Source of the DNA: Diaporthe sp. PMI_573
Taxonomy: Eukaryota > Ascomycota > Sordariomycetes > Diaporthales > Diaporthaceae
DNA: 64,000 nucleotides
Assembly (NCBI GenBank): GCA_021399435.1
Contig: JAJTUP010000022.1
Location: forward strand, 186,001 to 250,000
Direction: 5' to 3'
Shown: piece by piece, positions 46,164 to 57,812 of the stretch
How positions within the stretch are numbered: the stretch's first letter is position 1
Layout: each line of letters starts with the position of its first letter
Notes under the pieces: model-generated
The model's input: only the letters and a program-made list of their open reading frames with translations
What the model was told of the DNA's origin: nothing
Database searches by the model: none
Program-made: the position numbers and the translations under genes

Positions 46164-48492
46164 ATGGTATCTCTTGAGCATCACACATTCGCCATGCTGC
46201 CCAGGCACATGAGCGAGGAGCAGGACCACCTGAGCTCCATCTACCCTGATCCCCCCCAAGGCGCCTTCTCTGCTGCCGGCATGGACCTGGGCCTCACTTC
46301 CGACGTCTACTTCCCCCGCCTCGGCCAGGAATTCCCCCCGAACATGAACGGCTTCGACCACCACCTGCCATATGCCGCCGACGGCCCCACTGGCTGGTCT
46401 TATGGTGGTCGCATGTCACCGCCCATCTTCCAAGAAGACAGAGAGATGGGCATCCCCTCGAACATGTCAACTGCTTCTGCTCCATCGGCTCCTTCCTCAG
46501 CAGTCGGCTCACCACAATCGGCTCACGGCCAGCCAGCACCAGTGCCTGAGTGGGCGGGCCCTCAAGGCATCGCCCTGAGCCCCGGCATCGTCGGCTCCCA
46601 CGAGTACTTCACCGGGTCCGAATACAACAGCTACGCCCCACAAGGTATGGAGGATCTCGCACCTTTCACATTCGCAGACACTTCAAAACCACCCGGATTT
46701 GTTGGTGAGTCACCAAAGACTTCTACATCCGTTGCTCCCGAGCATTTCCAGCAAGAACAGCAGAGTTCTGGTCCTATCTCCCCTCCTGTGTCCTGCCAAT
46801 CACCATGTACTGTACTCGCCGAGCCTTGGTCTGCTGTGGATGCTTGTTCTGTTGCCTCGCACGCGCAGACGTCGAGTTCGCCAACCTCTCCCCCGTTGTC
46901 CAGAAAGTCCAGTGTCTTCTCTTCTCCTGATTCCGTAACTGCGTTTTCTTCTCCCACTGCGGCTGGCTGGACAAGTCCGACAACGCCTCAACTGGTCTCT
47001 TCTTTCTTTTCCCAGTCTAGTGGTCATTTTATTGCTCCTCTCGGGTCTTCTTGTTGGTTTCCTTTAATCATCTTCAGCTCTCCAAAGAGACATTTTGCTG
47101 ACCTCGTAATTCTCATCAGACCCAAGCTTGATCCACCACGAGATCAGCCGGCCGCTCATGCCGCCTTATGACGCTGGTTTCCAGCAAAACTCATCCGCAT
47201 ACCCCAACTCGCCCGCTCTTACTGCATCATCACCTCACCTGAGGACGGGCAGCCAAAGCCCGTTCATGCCATCCAACGCCAACTTCCACTACTCTCCTTA
47301 CCAGGCACCAATGGATCAAGCACGGCGGCCCAGTCTTGTCTCGTACCAATCCGGTCATTCTGGGGCATACAGCGACAGTGACTCGAAGGAGAAACAGCGA
47401 TGCCCACATCCCGACTGCGGAAAGACCTTCAAGGACCTCAAAGCCCACATGTTGACGCACCAGACGGAGCGCCCTGAGAAGTGCCCCATCACCACGTGCG
47501 AATACCACATCAAGGGCTTTGCGAGGAAATATGACAAGAACCGTCATACCCTCACCCACTACAAAGGCACCATGGTTTGTGGCTTCTGCCCAGGCTCCGG
47601 CTCTGCAGCGGAGAAGTCCTTTAACAGGGCAGACGTGTTCAAGAGGCACCTGACGGCGGTGCACGGCGTGGAGCAGACACCTCCAAACAGCCGCAAGAAC
47701 AAGAATGGCGCCTCCACCTCGGCGTCCACGGGCAAGAAGCCAGGCCCGGGTTACGCTCCCGATGCAACTGGCAAGTGTTCGACATGTTCGCAGACCTTCA
47801 GCAACGCGCAGGACTTCTACGAGCACTTGGACGACTGTGTGCTGCGCATTGTCCAGCAAGAAGACCCCGCTGAGGCTGTCAACGCGAGGAGGCTCGCGGA
47901 GGTCGAGAACGACCGCGAGGTACACGCCACGCTGGAGAAGAACAGCCTGCCGACCACGACACAGACGATGATGACGGAGGACGATGACGACGAGGAGCTG
48001 ATGGAGGACGATGAGGGCTCGTTCCTCGACGAGCAAAGCCTGATGGCACTCGGCGTCAAGACGTCGGCCTCGCCCACCAAGAAGTCCAAGGGCAACCCAG
48101 CCAACGGCGTGCAGAAGTCGAGAGGTCTGACACACTCCCGTGGCGGTGTCTCAATGTCCAAGTCTAACGCCAGCAACCGGGCGCGCAAGCACCGGAGGGA
48201 GTACCCATCGTCGTGGGGTTTCGACAAGGGCCAGATGACGATGAAGAAGCGGGTGATGGCCGTCTTTGACGGACCCCGCCGGCTGGCCAAGGACGACATG
48301 ATGCTGTCCACGGAGCGCGAGGTGCGGGTACCGCTGGCGGACGGCAAGTCCTACGTCACAGACCTGGACGTCCAGACCATGAAGCGGGCCGAGGGCTTCC
48401 TCAACGCCACCGAGGAGGAGAAGGGCATCTGGATCTCGGATGACCCGACCGAGGAGGACATCAAGGCCATGCTGGATGCTCAGATGCATTGA
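46164..48492 (+). CDS. C2H2 zinc-finger transcription factor
   Basis: Two exons, 46164-46704 and 47120-48492, encode 637 residues. The ATG has a good context (CACAATGG). The Ser/Pro/Gln-rich N-terminal half looks like a regulatory region. Four zinc-finger units follow. Finger 1 has C275, C280, H290 and H294, with an unusually short nine-residue spacer. Finger 2 has C302, C307, H323 and H327. Finger 3 has C334, C337, H357 and H362. A last C2HC unit has C400, C403, H416 and C420. An acidic tract (DDDDEELMEDDEGS), basic Ser/Lys-rich patches (nuclear targeting likely) and a conserved-looking C terminus (DDPTEEDIKAMLDAQMH) close the protein. The intron has a strong GTGAGT donor and a CTGAC...ATCAG acceptor, but its 415 nt carry no in-frame stop, so a retained form is possible. 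The stretch before the ATG is long and gene-free, as is common for developmental regulators in filamentous fungi. Targets are unknown. Confidence 0.85.
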
Positions 48493-49685
48493 GCCGGCAG
48501 CCGTTGATGATTATCCGCCCCTATATACCCTACACAGATTCGGGATGCGGGACAGGCCCGACGCGCAGGAGAGAGAATCTTGATACCCATTTTCCATCAC
48601 TCCTCAACACTCACACATGCGCGGGATACGGTTTTGTATTTCTGGGAAGCGAGCAAGTAAAAGTGACGTTTTTTTATTTTTTATTTTGACTTTGGATCTT
48701 CTTTTCTACATTTCCTCTCGGGGACTGCGGCATGGGCGGGCGGCATACTTTCTTGGTGTGAAAAGATCCGGGGGACAAAAGGGTGTCTTGCACGATGCGG
48801 ACCATTCCTCCCGACCTACTTACTTCCTACTACTACAACTATTCGCCTGATGGCTGCGACGATACCCGGGTTACATGGTTATATACTTTTTTGGGAGGGG
48901 TTCTCCTGGTTTGGCCCTCCTGTTTCTGGCTTGGGTCGGGAATGCGCGGAGTTATGTTGGATTGTCTTGGTGTGGGAACAACCACCGTTTATAATCTGTG
49001 CTGCCTTTGGATCATGATGAATGGATCTGAGCGCGCGTGATGGGTTTAATACTCTTTGATACCAAAAGCCTTTTACCTACTGTCCAGTTCCCTCTTCTCC
49101 TGCTCCTGTGATGACTTCCGCTCGTCTCCTCAAGCGAGCTGCGCCACTAGATGTGGTTCCTTAGACCGACCGTGCCAGATTTGATTTTCTGTAGCATCTC
49201 GGACTCAACGTGGATGAAACCCGTAGAGTCACTGCACCCACGTGGGCGGTTACTGTAAAGGATGCGCATGTGTTGTCTCGACCAGAAACGTCCACACTCA
49301 GCAGGTGCAGAGGCAAACGCAGTGGACAAAGGCCAACAGAGAGACCAGCACCAAGATAAGTGATGTGGCCCGTGCGGCCCACCAGAGCAGGCTCCAAGGC
49401 CCTTGGCCTAGACAGTTCCTGGCTTAGCAGGGCCGAGAGCCAGGGAATTGGTAATTGAATGATGGCCGGCCTTCCGCTCAGCTCACTGCACAACTCCGAA
49501 CACTTCAACGTGGCATCAAGCTCAACAACACCCAAGAGCACGCCACCTCCCCGCCAGCTGCGTCGCCATCCACTTCGCATCCCGTCTGCCACTATGGGCA
49601 CCTGATCGACGCCACTGCTCTCGTTTGTTTTCCCTTACCAGACGACGTAATCGAATCCTCAAGCTCCGGGGGAAAGGTCGTCAAG
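48493..49685. other. intergenic, 3' of the C2H2 gene and promoter of HRD1
   Basis: This holds the T-rich 3' flank of the transcription factor gene (TTTTTTATTTTTTATTTTG near 48668) and the promoter of HRD1. No other gene is supported. Confidence 0.5.
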
Positions 49686-52613
49686 ATGCGCTTGGCCATG
49701 TACGCCGGGGTATGTTGGCGCCCCAGCTCCAGCTCCAGCTCCAGCTCCCCTCCTCCGAGCACATCCCACCCCCTTCACCCGACTTGCACTGCTGCCGATC
49801 CATCCTTATGGCCCAGCATCTATGGGAGCTACCCAGTCGTTGCAGCTGTGCTGATGATCGCGAGATCGGCCCGGAGCTGACATGAGTGTTTTCTATAGGC
49901 CTCGGCGGCCCTCGCGGCCGCGGTTGTCACGTCCGCATTCTACCAGCGCGCCAACTTCTACTCCGCCATGGTCTATCTGTCGCAGAGCAACCTCTGCTTG
50001 ATGGTGAGTCCCGGCCCAACCCCCCCAACCCCCAATTCCGTCGCATCCCACACGTCGACATTGAGGCACGCGACCATCGGTGACAGAGCGGGCCGACACT
50101 GATGATCGTCACCCTCCCACAGATCCTCGTCAACCTCGTCTTCCTCATCTACGGCTCCTTCATGTACGGACTCCAGCGCCTCTGCTTCGGGACCCTCCGC
50201 CCCGTCGAGGTCGAGCAGCTCTACGAGAAGGCCTGGTTCGCTATCACCGAGACCTGCCTCGCCATGACCGTCTTCCGCGAGGAGGTCGGCGCCTTCTTCA
50301 TCGTCATGTTCACCGCCCTCATCACGGGCAAGGTCTGGGGCTGGATCGGCGAGGGCCGTGTCGAGGTCTTTGAGCAGCAACCGCCTGCGAACCCCCGCCT
50401 CTTCCACGCCCGCCTCGTCGTGTCGCTGCTCTCGAGCATCATATACAACTCCTGGCTGCTGAGCTACTGCATCAACACGGTCATCGCGCAGGCGAAGCCC
50501 ACCATGATGGTCATGTTCTTGTTCGAATTTGCGGTCCTTGCGGTTGGGTCCCTCCACACGGGCCTGCGATATGTTATCTCGCTGGTTGAGGCGAGTGTTG
50601 TCAAGAGGCAGACCGCACAGAGGTTGGCGCAACGAAGGCGCGAGGTCAGAGAACAGAGAGCGGAGAGCCTGCGGAGAAGGGCGGCCGGCGAGGAAACCGA
50701 AGATGCCGAGCCACTACCGGACGAGGAGGACATCGATGAGATGGATATTGAAGTCCCCGGCTGGGATACGAAGGGCCAGTGGATCTTGTTCCTGGACCTC
50801 TTCGCTGGTGAGTCTGAGTGGAGTTGATCGATATGGGAACGCCCCTAACAAAATAACAGATCTGCTCAAGCTCTCAGTTTACACCGCATTCTTCTGTGTC
50901 TTGCTCGTCTTCTACGGTCTACCCATTCATATTATGAGGGACCTCTTCATGACCACAAGAAGCTTCGTCAAGCGGCTGACAGCCCTGCTCAGATATAAGC
51001 AGGCACTGAGGGACATGGAACGATACCCAGACGCCACGGCGGAAGACCTGGGCCGCGAGGATACTTGCATTATCTGCCGAGAGGAGATGCGGCCTTGGGA
51101 CCCGAACGCCGGACAGGTGGAGAGAACCAGACCGAAGAAATTGCCATGTGGCCATATTTTGCACTTTGGCTGTCTCAAGAGCTGGTTAGAGAGGCAGCAA
51201 GTTTGCCCGACCTGTCGCAGCTCTGTCGTCGTTGACCAACCACCGAGAAATGGCCAATACCGGCCCAGAATGGCGTTCCATATACAACCAAACCTACCTG
51301 GCGGGCAGAATCAGCCCGCACCACCGAATGGTCAGGCACCCGGTGGGCAGGATGCACAGCTTAACGGGCAGGCCGGACAGGGCGGTCAACAACAACCTGC
51401 AGGCCCTAGGGCCGCCATGCGATACATCAACCTCGGCCCGATAAGATTAGGGTTTGCCCAGGGCGGGCAGGAGGTGGCAGAGCTGGCGAACCGAATGGGC
51501 GTCGATCTTCATGGGCCTAATGCCCCAGCGGCAGCACAGGCCCATATTCCCGCAACAAGTCCTGCAGATCTCTCGACAATGGAAGCTGTTCGTAATAGGT
51601 TGCTGGAGGTCGATCAGAGGATCCAGCAGGAAGTTCGTGAGATACAGCAAGGCATACAGAACGTCCACACTGCCCAGCACGAACTCCAGCTGATCAACAT
51701 GATGCTTGCCGAGCTCACACGCATCCGGCAGCAGAACCTTGGCCAGCAACACCCCACAGCCCAGCCTGGCCAGCCGACACCTACTCCTAATGGGACGGCT
51801 CCGGCTCCGGCTCCGGCTGCTGGTGTACCTCCCCAACAAGCGGGTGCTGCGCCAATACCACCACCGGTTATATATCCCGCCGGCCAAATGCCCCTCCCGA
51901 CAATGCCCCAGGCGTCAAACACTTTCATTCCTAGGATGAGCTCACCCACTGTCACACGCCACGGGGCTATTCCACAGCAGGCAGCGATTCCCTCTGGCAG
52001 CGCAGACCTTCCCGAGGGTGTTGTGATCCCGCCGGGATGGTCCCTCATGCCTCTTCAGCGACTCGACGCGGGTGCGGTCCCGGCAAATCTGCCTCAAGCG
52101 CACGGCGGTGCCACACCAGGTCACGCGCCAGAGGGGCCTCAGCAGACTGGTAATGGCCAGCCTAACGGAGCGATTCCACCCCAGTCGTCGAGCAGTACTG
52201 GCGGAGCGGCCTCGGGCCTTAACGGAGGCACCACATCTGAGGACGTCCACGGCACAGCCGCTCAACAAGCTCCTCGTCAGTCGACAGCTGAGCCACCCCA
52301 GGTGGCAGCCCCAACACCGGTGACACCTGTCTGGGGCGGGCCGGCGCAGCTCTTTGGCGGCGACAGAAGCGGCGGCGCTTCGTTGCCATTTGGCCTAGAA
52401 CAAGCTGGCTCCAGCCCGTCCGCCTCCCAGACCCGCGAAGCGGAGAACAGCAGCACCACTCAGGAAGGTGGTGACCACGGTGGTGCGAGCGGGCCTGGCG
52501 AGCCGAGCGCGTCAGCTCCTCCTCCACCAGCGGCTGAGGAGCACGGGGACGCCTCTTCGACCGCTGCTAAGGGCAAGGCGCCTGCTACTACGGTCGAAGA
52601 CGAGGAGGATTGA
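49686..52613 (+). CDS. HRD1: ERAD E3 ubiquitin ligase Hrd1 (synoviolin)
   Basis: Four exons: 49686-49709 (only 8 codons), 49899-50003, 50123-50807 and 50860-52613. The frame is intact and gives 855 residues. The N terminus ([33 protein letters not shown] then [38 protein letters not shown]) is typical of Hrd1 membrane segments. Several more hydrophobic spans follow up to about residue 297. The RING-H2 domain spans residues 341-390, with C341, C344, C368, H370, H373, C376, C387 and C390. The remaining 460 residues are a Gln/Pro/Ala/Gly-rich disordered tail with one helical segment ([21 protein letters not shown]). Family knowledge: it sits in the ER membrane and ubiquitinates misfolded ER proteins during retrotranslocation. 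The first intron carries an AGCTCC repeat. The gene is convergent with a UCHL5-type deubiquitinase. The long tail exceeds the yeast protein but is common in filamentous fungi. Confidence 0.94.
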
Positions 52614-53833
52614 TTAAGTTGTGGTCGCGGGTTTTGGAGCGGGTTGGGTTTTAGCACTTCTTGTAGCACCTATCGATAGCGAGACATACGAGATACCAAA
52701 TCATGGAAATCAGTCTTCAGCGGAGAGATGTCGTGTTGCTGGTGATTGCTGGTGACTGCTGGTGACTACGTAGGTACTAAAGTGTGCAGCAAGCGCCATG
52801 CCCTCACAGCTTCTATACTTTACTGCTTGACTCCCGATATTGGAAAACCGGTTTGCTGCTACAGTTGCCCACTTGTTTCTTCCCGTACAGAAGTGAAGGG
52901 CGACTGTTCTGCCGTTACAGGCGCTCCGTCAAGTTGGCACATGTCACCATAGTTGTGCTCATCCTTGCCGCCGACCTCTGGGCAGTCCAACCTGCATCAA
53001 GTGGCGCACTTGTTTCAAGCGCGTGAGTGGGTGGCCTTGTCGAAACAAGAGTGAGCCTCGGATCGTTCCGTTCCGCCTGGCTCCACGCCCGCGCGAGCGT
53101 CCCGTCGTCTCGTGACTTGTGTGGTGGCACGCCCGTGCCGATCATTCCGAGCGTGGAAAACCTACCCCCGTATAACCGCGTCATATAAGTGGTCGGTCTC
53201 AAGACTAAACCCTGATCATCGTCGCTGGCCAGCACCTGAGAGCTACGTCTTCGTCCGCTGGTGATCACCATGGGCTGAAGGGCTCGCTGGCTTGGCTTCG
53301 ATGGCGAGGGAAGTGTAATGTCAATCGTCCTGTGCAAAGACACTGAGCTAAGAGCACTAGTTAAGGCACCTGCGAGCGTGTCGCCGCGCTGGTTGCCATG
53401 AAGACTCAAGTCTGGTCCAGGAGAATTAGCAGAGATGCGATCTTACTGATGCCGCGCATTCTTGGGCGGATTTGAAGTTGCTTCCCCTGGCAGGAGCAAT
53501 CTTTTGGTTACGTGGTACCTGTATTTACCGGCCAGAGACGTTTCGCAGCACGACTCAATCACCTAGAAAAGTCCCAGTGAGCATTTAATGGACAGTCATC
53601 ACGCCTGTCCCTGGTAGATGCCGAGCGCACGCCTCAGTGGGCAACTGTGAAATGTCAGCCTTGCCAGTTGCATGTGTTTCTCGGGGAATCTGATTGCCAT
53701 GGGATCCCTGCGTCAAGACTTGATATGCCTTTTCCATCTGTCAAAATTAATCCAGTGGGTCTCGATAGTTGAGGCCCCAGGATGTGTTAAGAATGAGCCG
53801 CCGTGAAGTCCCTCCCGCGACCATCGTCCACTA
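52614..53833. other. intergenic between convergent HRD1 and UCHL5-like genes
   Basis: This is the 3' flank of both genes. No further gene is supported; the frames around 52915-53409 have no recognisable content. Confidence 0.5.
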
Positions 53834-54975
53834 CTAGCCCGCCATCTCGACATCTTCGCCACCCGCTTTCCTCTTCGTCTCGGCCCGATGCTTCATCTTC
53901 CCCGTCGCATCGTCCACCCACTTCTTGTACGCGTCCTCGCCGCCCTCCTTCAGCTTCGAGGCGACCACCCCCTTCAGCACCTCCCCGGCGAACCCGACAA
54001 AGTTGTGCCGCCTGAGCGCGTTCTCGAAGCGCCAGTCCTCCCGCTTCCGCTGCTCCCGCTCCAGCAGCTCGTGGTCCCCGATCTCCCTCGCCCTGATGCG
54101 CAGGTCGCGCACCATGGCCAGCAGGTTGAATCGGATCTCGGCCGGGTCGTACCGGCTCACCCTCCGCTGCAGCACCTCCATCACCTTGGACGGGAACTCC
54201 TCCTGCGTGCAGGCGCCGTGGCTGATGGGCGCGGGCTGCAGGCCGTCCATCTCGTACAGGGTGCCGCCGACGGGGGTGTAGGCGACGAAGTGGTAGACGT
54301 CCTCGGCCTCGCCGGTGGTCCGCTGCGTCTCGTCGGCGAAGGGGCTGCTCTTGGCGAAGGAGTTGTGCACGTCGCGGATCAGCTCGCTGTTGGACAGGGC
54401 CTCGCCGCGGAACTCGGGCGGCAGCGCCATGGTGAAGTCGCGGAAGTCGCGGAGCTTCTCCCCGATGTCGATGTGGCCCGCCTCGCCCTCGGGCGACGCC
54501 TCGTCCTGCTTGTTCATGAGCACCGACAGGAGGGCCTGGGTGCCGCAGGCGTTCTGGATCGTCTGGGAGGCGAAGAAGATGCGCTGGGCGGCGTCGTGGT
54601 CGAAAGTGCCCTCGTGGGGCTTCTCGGCCGAGGTGTAGGGTGTGTCGGTGGGGTACTTGAAGAGGAAGATGACGCCGTAGACAGGGTGCAGCTGCGCAAG
54701 AGAGTTGGGATCCATCGTTATGAGCTCCTCAAACTGCACATCTTTCACGCCGAGGTTGTCCAGGAGGTATGTAAAGACGCCCTTGTGAATGTCAGCGAAC
54801 GTCACGTCTCGCCCAGGTAAGCGCGGCTATAGTAGCTCGTAGGTGCCGGGCCAGGACGGTGAGAACATACCGCATCGGACTCAACTAGGACCAGTTAGAA
54901 TTTTGAAGCTTCGCTGACCACGGAGGATGCTGGGGCAAAGGCGCAACACTCACTTGTATTCCAACCGCCACTCAT
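53834..54975 (-). CDS. ubiquitin C-terminal hydrolase, UCHL5/UCH37 family
   Basis: Three exons: 54954-54975 (22 nt), 54871-54884 (14 nt) and 53834-54781. They join to MSGGWNT-IESDA-GVFTYLLDNLGVKDVQFEEL, the expected UCH37 N terminus, and encode 327 residues. Catalytic residues of the peptidase C12 fold are present: oxyanion Q85 and nucleophile C91 in ASQTIQNACGTQALLS, H176 in DVYHFVAY, and D191 in LYEMDGLQ. The C-terminal ULD-type helices (FENALRRHNFVGFAGEVLKGVV) end in a basic tail with an acidic last segment. Family knowledge: these enzymes trim ubiquitin chains and in many eukaryotes dock on the 26S proteasome through Rpn13. The 14-nt second exon is a micro-exon that simple gene finders tend to miss; the frame beginning at 54805 instead reads through the intron. 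Confidence 0.92.
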
Positions 54976-55932
54976 CTTGACGGTTTGGGGAGGGGGGGCA
55001 GTCCGCGACAAGGAGAAATAAGTTCAATCACCGGACGCAGGTCGAAGAGACGGTGACGGGGTGGGTAAAGCACAGAGAAAGCGGAGGCGCGACCAGTCGA
55101 GAAGCGTGCCTCACACAATGCCGGCCTGGTGAGGTTGAACGCTCAGAGTTATCGGTTGAGCTCGCTGTAGAAGATGGAGAAAGAGCTTCGCGAGGCGTGT
55201 GGTGGGGAGCTCCCCTATGACGTTGGGAGACCCTGGCGAGCCGCTGCAGCTGTCTTATCGATAAGGCTTAGAAATCAGATTGCCCCTTGGGCTCTCCCAG
55301 GTGCTGGAGGATATGCGAGCTTGTATATGGGCAAGGCTTATTATACGGGTAACTTAACCATTTTGACTTCTATTGAAGTTAGCAGCTGTTTGCTTGGACG
55401 CGGGCGGTGGTGTCACTCTGCAGGCTTACTTGGCGAGGGTTTTCTTGGGAGCTTGTGTGAGCGTGTGTCGATTGTGGATGTGAGGGGAAAGAGGGACCGC
55501 CTACATACTGCTTAAGAAGCGTATGTACACGGATTAAAAACGAAACCACCACTTAGTCTCAGTCAGGCCGTGTCTTGACCAGTGGCCAGCACCAATTGAT
55601 TGACTGATGATTTCAGAATATTTCAGAAACCGCAAATATTGAATCTTTCTCGGAACCACTTGACCAATCAAGGTGCTGAATTTCCGCAGTTGTGAATGGC
55701 TGTCACAATGCCCCTTAAACAACAGAAGACCGTAGATTGCTGCAACCCAAGCGCCCAGAGCTTCCAGACCATCTTGTCACAAGACTCGGGCCAGAGTTTC
55801 GAAATGTACACACTTTTCAATTTAGCTTGAGCATGATGTTTTGCGCTAAATAAATGAGGATGCTTCCGGCACGTCTGCAATCTGTAATTGACTATTCTAG
55901 AGTTAAGACGCAAGAACTTTCCCAATCCCCCG
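54976..55932. other. intergenic, UCHL5-like promoter and GMC oxidoreductase 3' flank
   Basis: This holds the 5' region of the minus-strand UCHL5-like gene and the 3' flank of the minus-strand oxidoreductase. The right half is AT-richer. No gene is supported. Confidence 0.5.
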
Positions 55933-57812
55933 TCAGATCTGCTCCCACTCTTTCTTGATCAGGTCGGCCGCCTTTTCCGCAACGCCATAGACCAAGGCCT
56001 GCAAATTCGCATTCGACACGAGGGGCATCATGCTCGAGTCAACCACACGCAACCCCCGGACGCCATACACCCGCAGGGAGCTGTCGACAACGCCCCCGAG
56101 TTCCAACGGCAGCATAGCACACGCACCGCCCGGATGCCACATGGAGATGCTGCTCGTCCTGGCCAGTCTCTTCGCGTGGTCCAGATCCCCTTTCAGGTCG
56201 GCGGCCGGGTTCCGTCGCTGCAGTGGCTGAGCGAGGATCTTGCTGGAGAACGGCTCCGAGGCGGCGATCTTCTCGATCTGGAGCAGGTGCTCCGCCAGGA
56301 TCTCGACGTCCACTGGGTTCGATAGGTAGGCTGGGTCGATGATCGGCGCGTCGGCAGGATCTCCGCTGCGTATATGCACAGATCCACGGGAGATCGGGTT
56401 GGACAGGAGCACGGTGATGGTGACGAATTTGCCCGGTGAGGTACCAGTGGGTGATTTTGGGCACCAGGATAAGTCGACGGGCAGGCCGTCCTGGGCACGA
56501 AAAGGGAGGTATGCACCTGAAGGGGAAGCCTGGTCGAGTAGGGCTTTCGACGCGAGAGAGTACATCGCTTGGGCGGCGCGGTCTGTTTCTGGAGGGCGGT
56601 TCTCCCGGATAAGGTTCAGCAGTCTCTCCTGGCCGAGCCCAGAGCCGTGGTCTAAGACGGGGAGATATGCATAAGCATCGATTCCCGTGGAGGTAAGTAG
56701 GCCGGACCTGTTTGTCGCGTATTCCTGCATCGCTTGCCCAATTGCTTCAGGCTCCTGTCTTGCGAGTGCATCGAGGGTTTCCAGAGAGTCGACTGCCTTG
56801 TAGGAGACGCCACAGACTAGGTGGTCCTGGAGATTTTCCCCCACTCCCGGCAGATCTTTGACGACTTCGATACCGTGCTTTGTGAGCAGCTCGGGGTTTC
56901 CTATGCCGGACAATTCAAGTATTTTAGGGGACTGAAAGGCACCGGCAGCGAGAATGACCTCCTTGGTGGCGGTGACGGTCTGGACCTCACCGTTGTGGCG
57001 ATATTGAACGACATTGGCCTTTATCTCGCCAGAGGACTGCGTATGAAACAGAATCTTCTCGACGTTTGCGCCGGTGATGACAGCGAGGTTCTCGCGGTCC
57101 TTGACCGGGTGATAGTAAGCAGTGGCAGCATAGCTTCTTTCTTTGGTGGCCGGATCAACGCTGTTGATATGATTGAATGAGCCGACAGAAGCTTCGGTGA
57201 AGGGATCTTTGCTTGTACGTAAGCCTTTGCTCTGAAAAGTGGCAGCCCAGGCCTCTTGGGTTGGTACAGAGGAATTGCCGGGGAATGAGGTGAGAATGGG
57301 TCCATTCGCAGGAACATCCTCAGCAGCCCACCCCTCAATACCCAGTGCTATCTGTGTGTCTTTGTCCACAGAGGGACTGGTATACGTCCGTTTGATGTAT
57401 GTCTGGAGAGTTTCCCAGTTCCAGCCTTCATTTCCGAGAGCCTCCCAGGAATCAATGAGCGTCTTTGCAGGAGGGACGAATACATGGGCATTGATAGCAC
57501 TGGAGCCCCCGAGTGCCTTGCCCTGATTGACAGTGGCACATCTCCCATTGAGTCCTGCCTTTCGAATAGTTAGCTTATTTTCATCTAGTCAGCTGTGAGC
57601 CTTACCTGTGGCACTGTCTGAAAACCCCAGTCGGCTTCCGTTCCCAACAAGGTGGTGTATAGAACCGGAGCCTTGACACGCAGGTCGTCGCTATGGTCTG
57701 TTCCGGCCTCCAGCACAAGGACCCGGGATTGAGGAACTTCGGAGAGACGGTTGGCGACAACCAGGCCGGCTGTCCCACCTCCAATGATGACGAAGTCGTA
57801 GGATGGTAACAT
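55933..57812 (-). CDS. GMC-family FAD oxidoreductase
   Basis: Two exons, 57606-57812 and 55933-57558, are joined over a 47-nt intron (GTAAGG...AGCTAACTATTCGAAAG) to give 610 residues. The N-terminal FAD-binding Rossmann motif is FVIIGGGTAGLVVANRLSE (GGGTAG at residues 11-16), followed by VLVLEAG. The second GMC signature, GKALGGSSAIN, lies just after the splice junction. At the C terminus HPGGACAMLPLELGGVVD carries the likely active-site His544, and PLVSNANLQALVYGVAE carries the partner Asn587. No signal peptide is seen, so the enzyme is probably intracellular, unlike secreted glucose or aryl-alcohol oxidases. It oxidises an alcohol or sugar-type substrate that the sequence does not reveal. 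Neighbours (PTH11-like receptor, purine permease) do not form an obvious biosynthetic cluster. Confidence 0.9.

Noticed and set aside
47230..48135. 301-codon minus-strand frame
   Set aside because: It is antisense to the C2H2 transcription factor exon and has no domain.
53888..54820. 310-codon plus-strand frame
   Set aside because: It is antisense to the UCHL5-like gene; its Leu/Val/Gly/Arg-rich translation follows from codon bias of the real gene.
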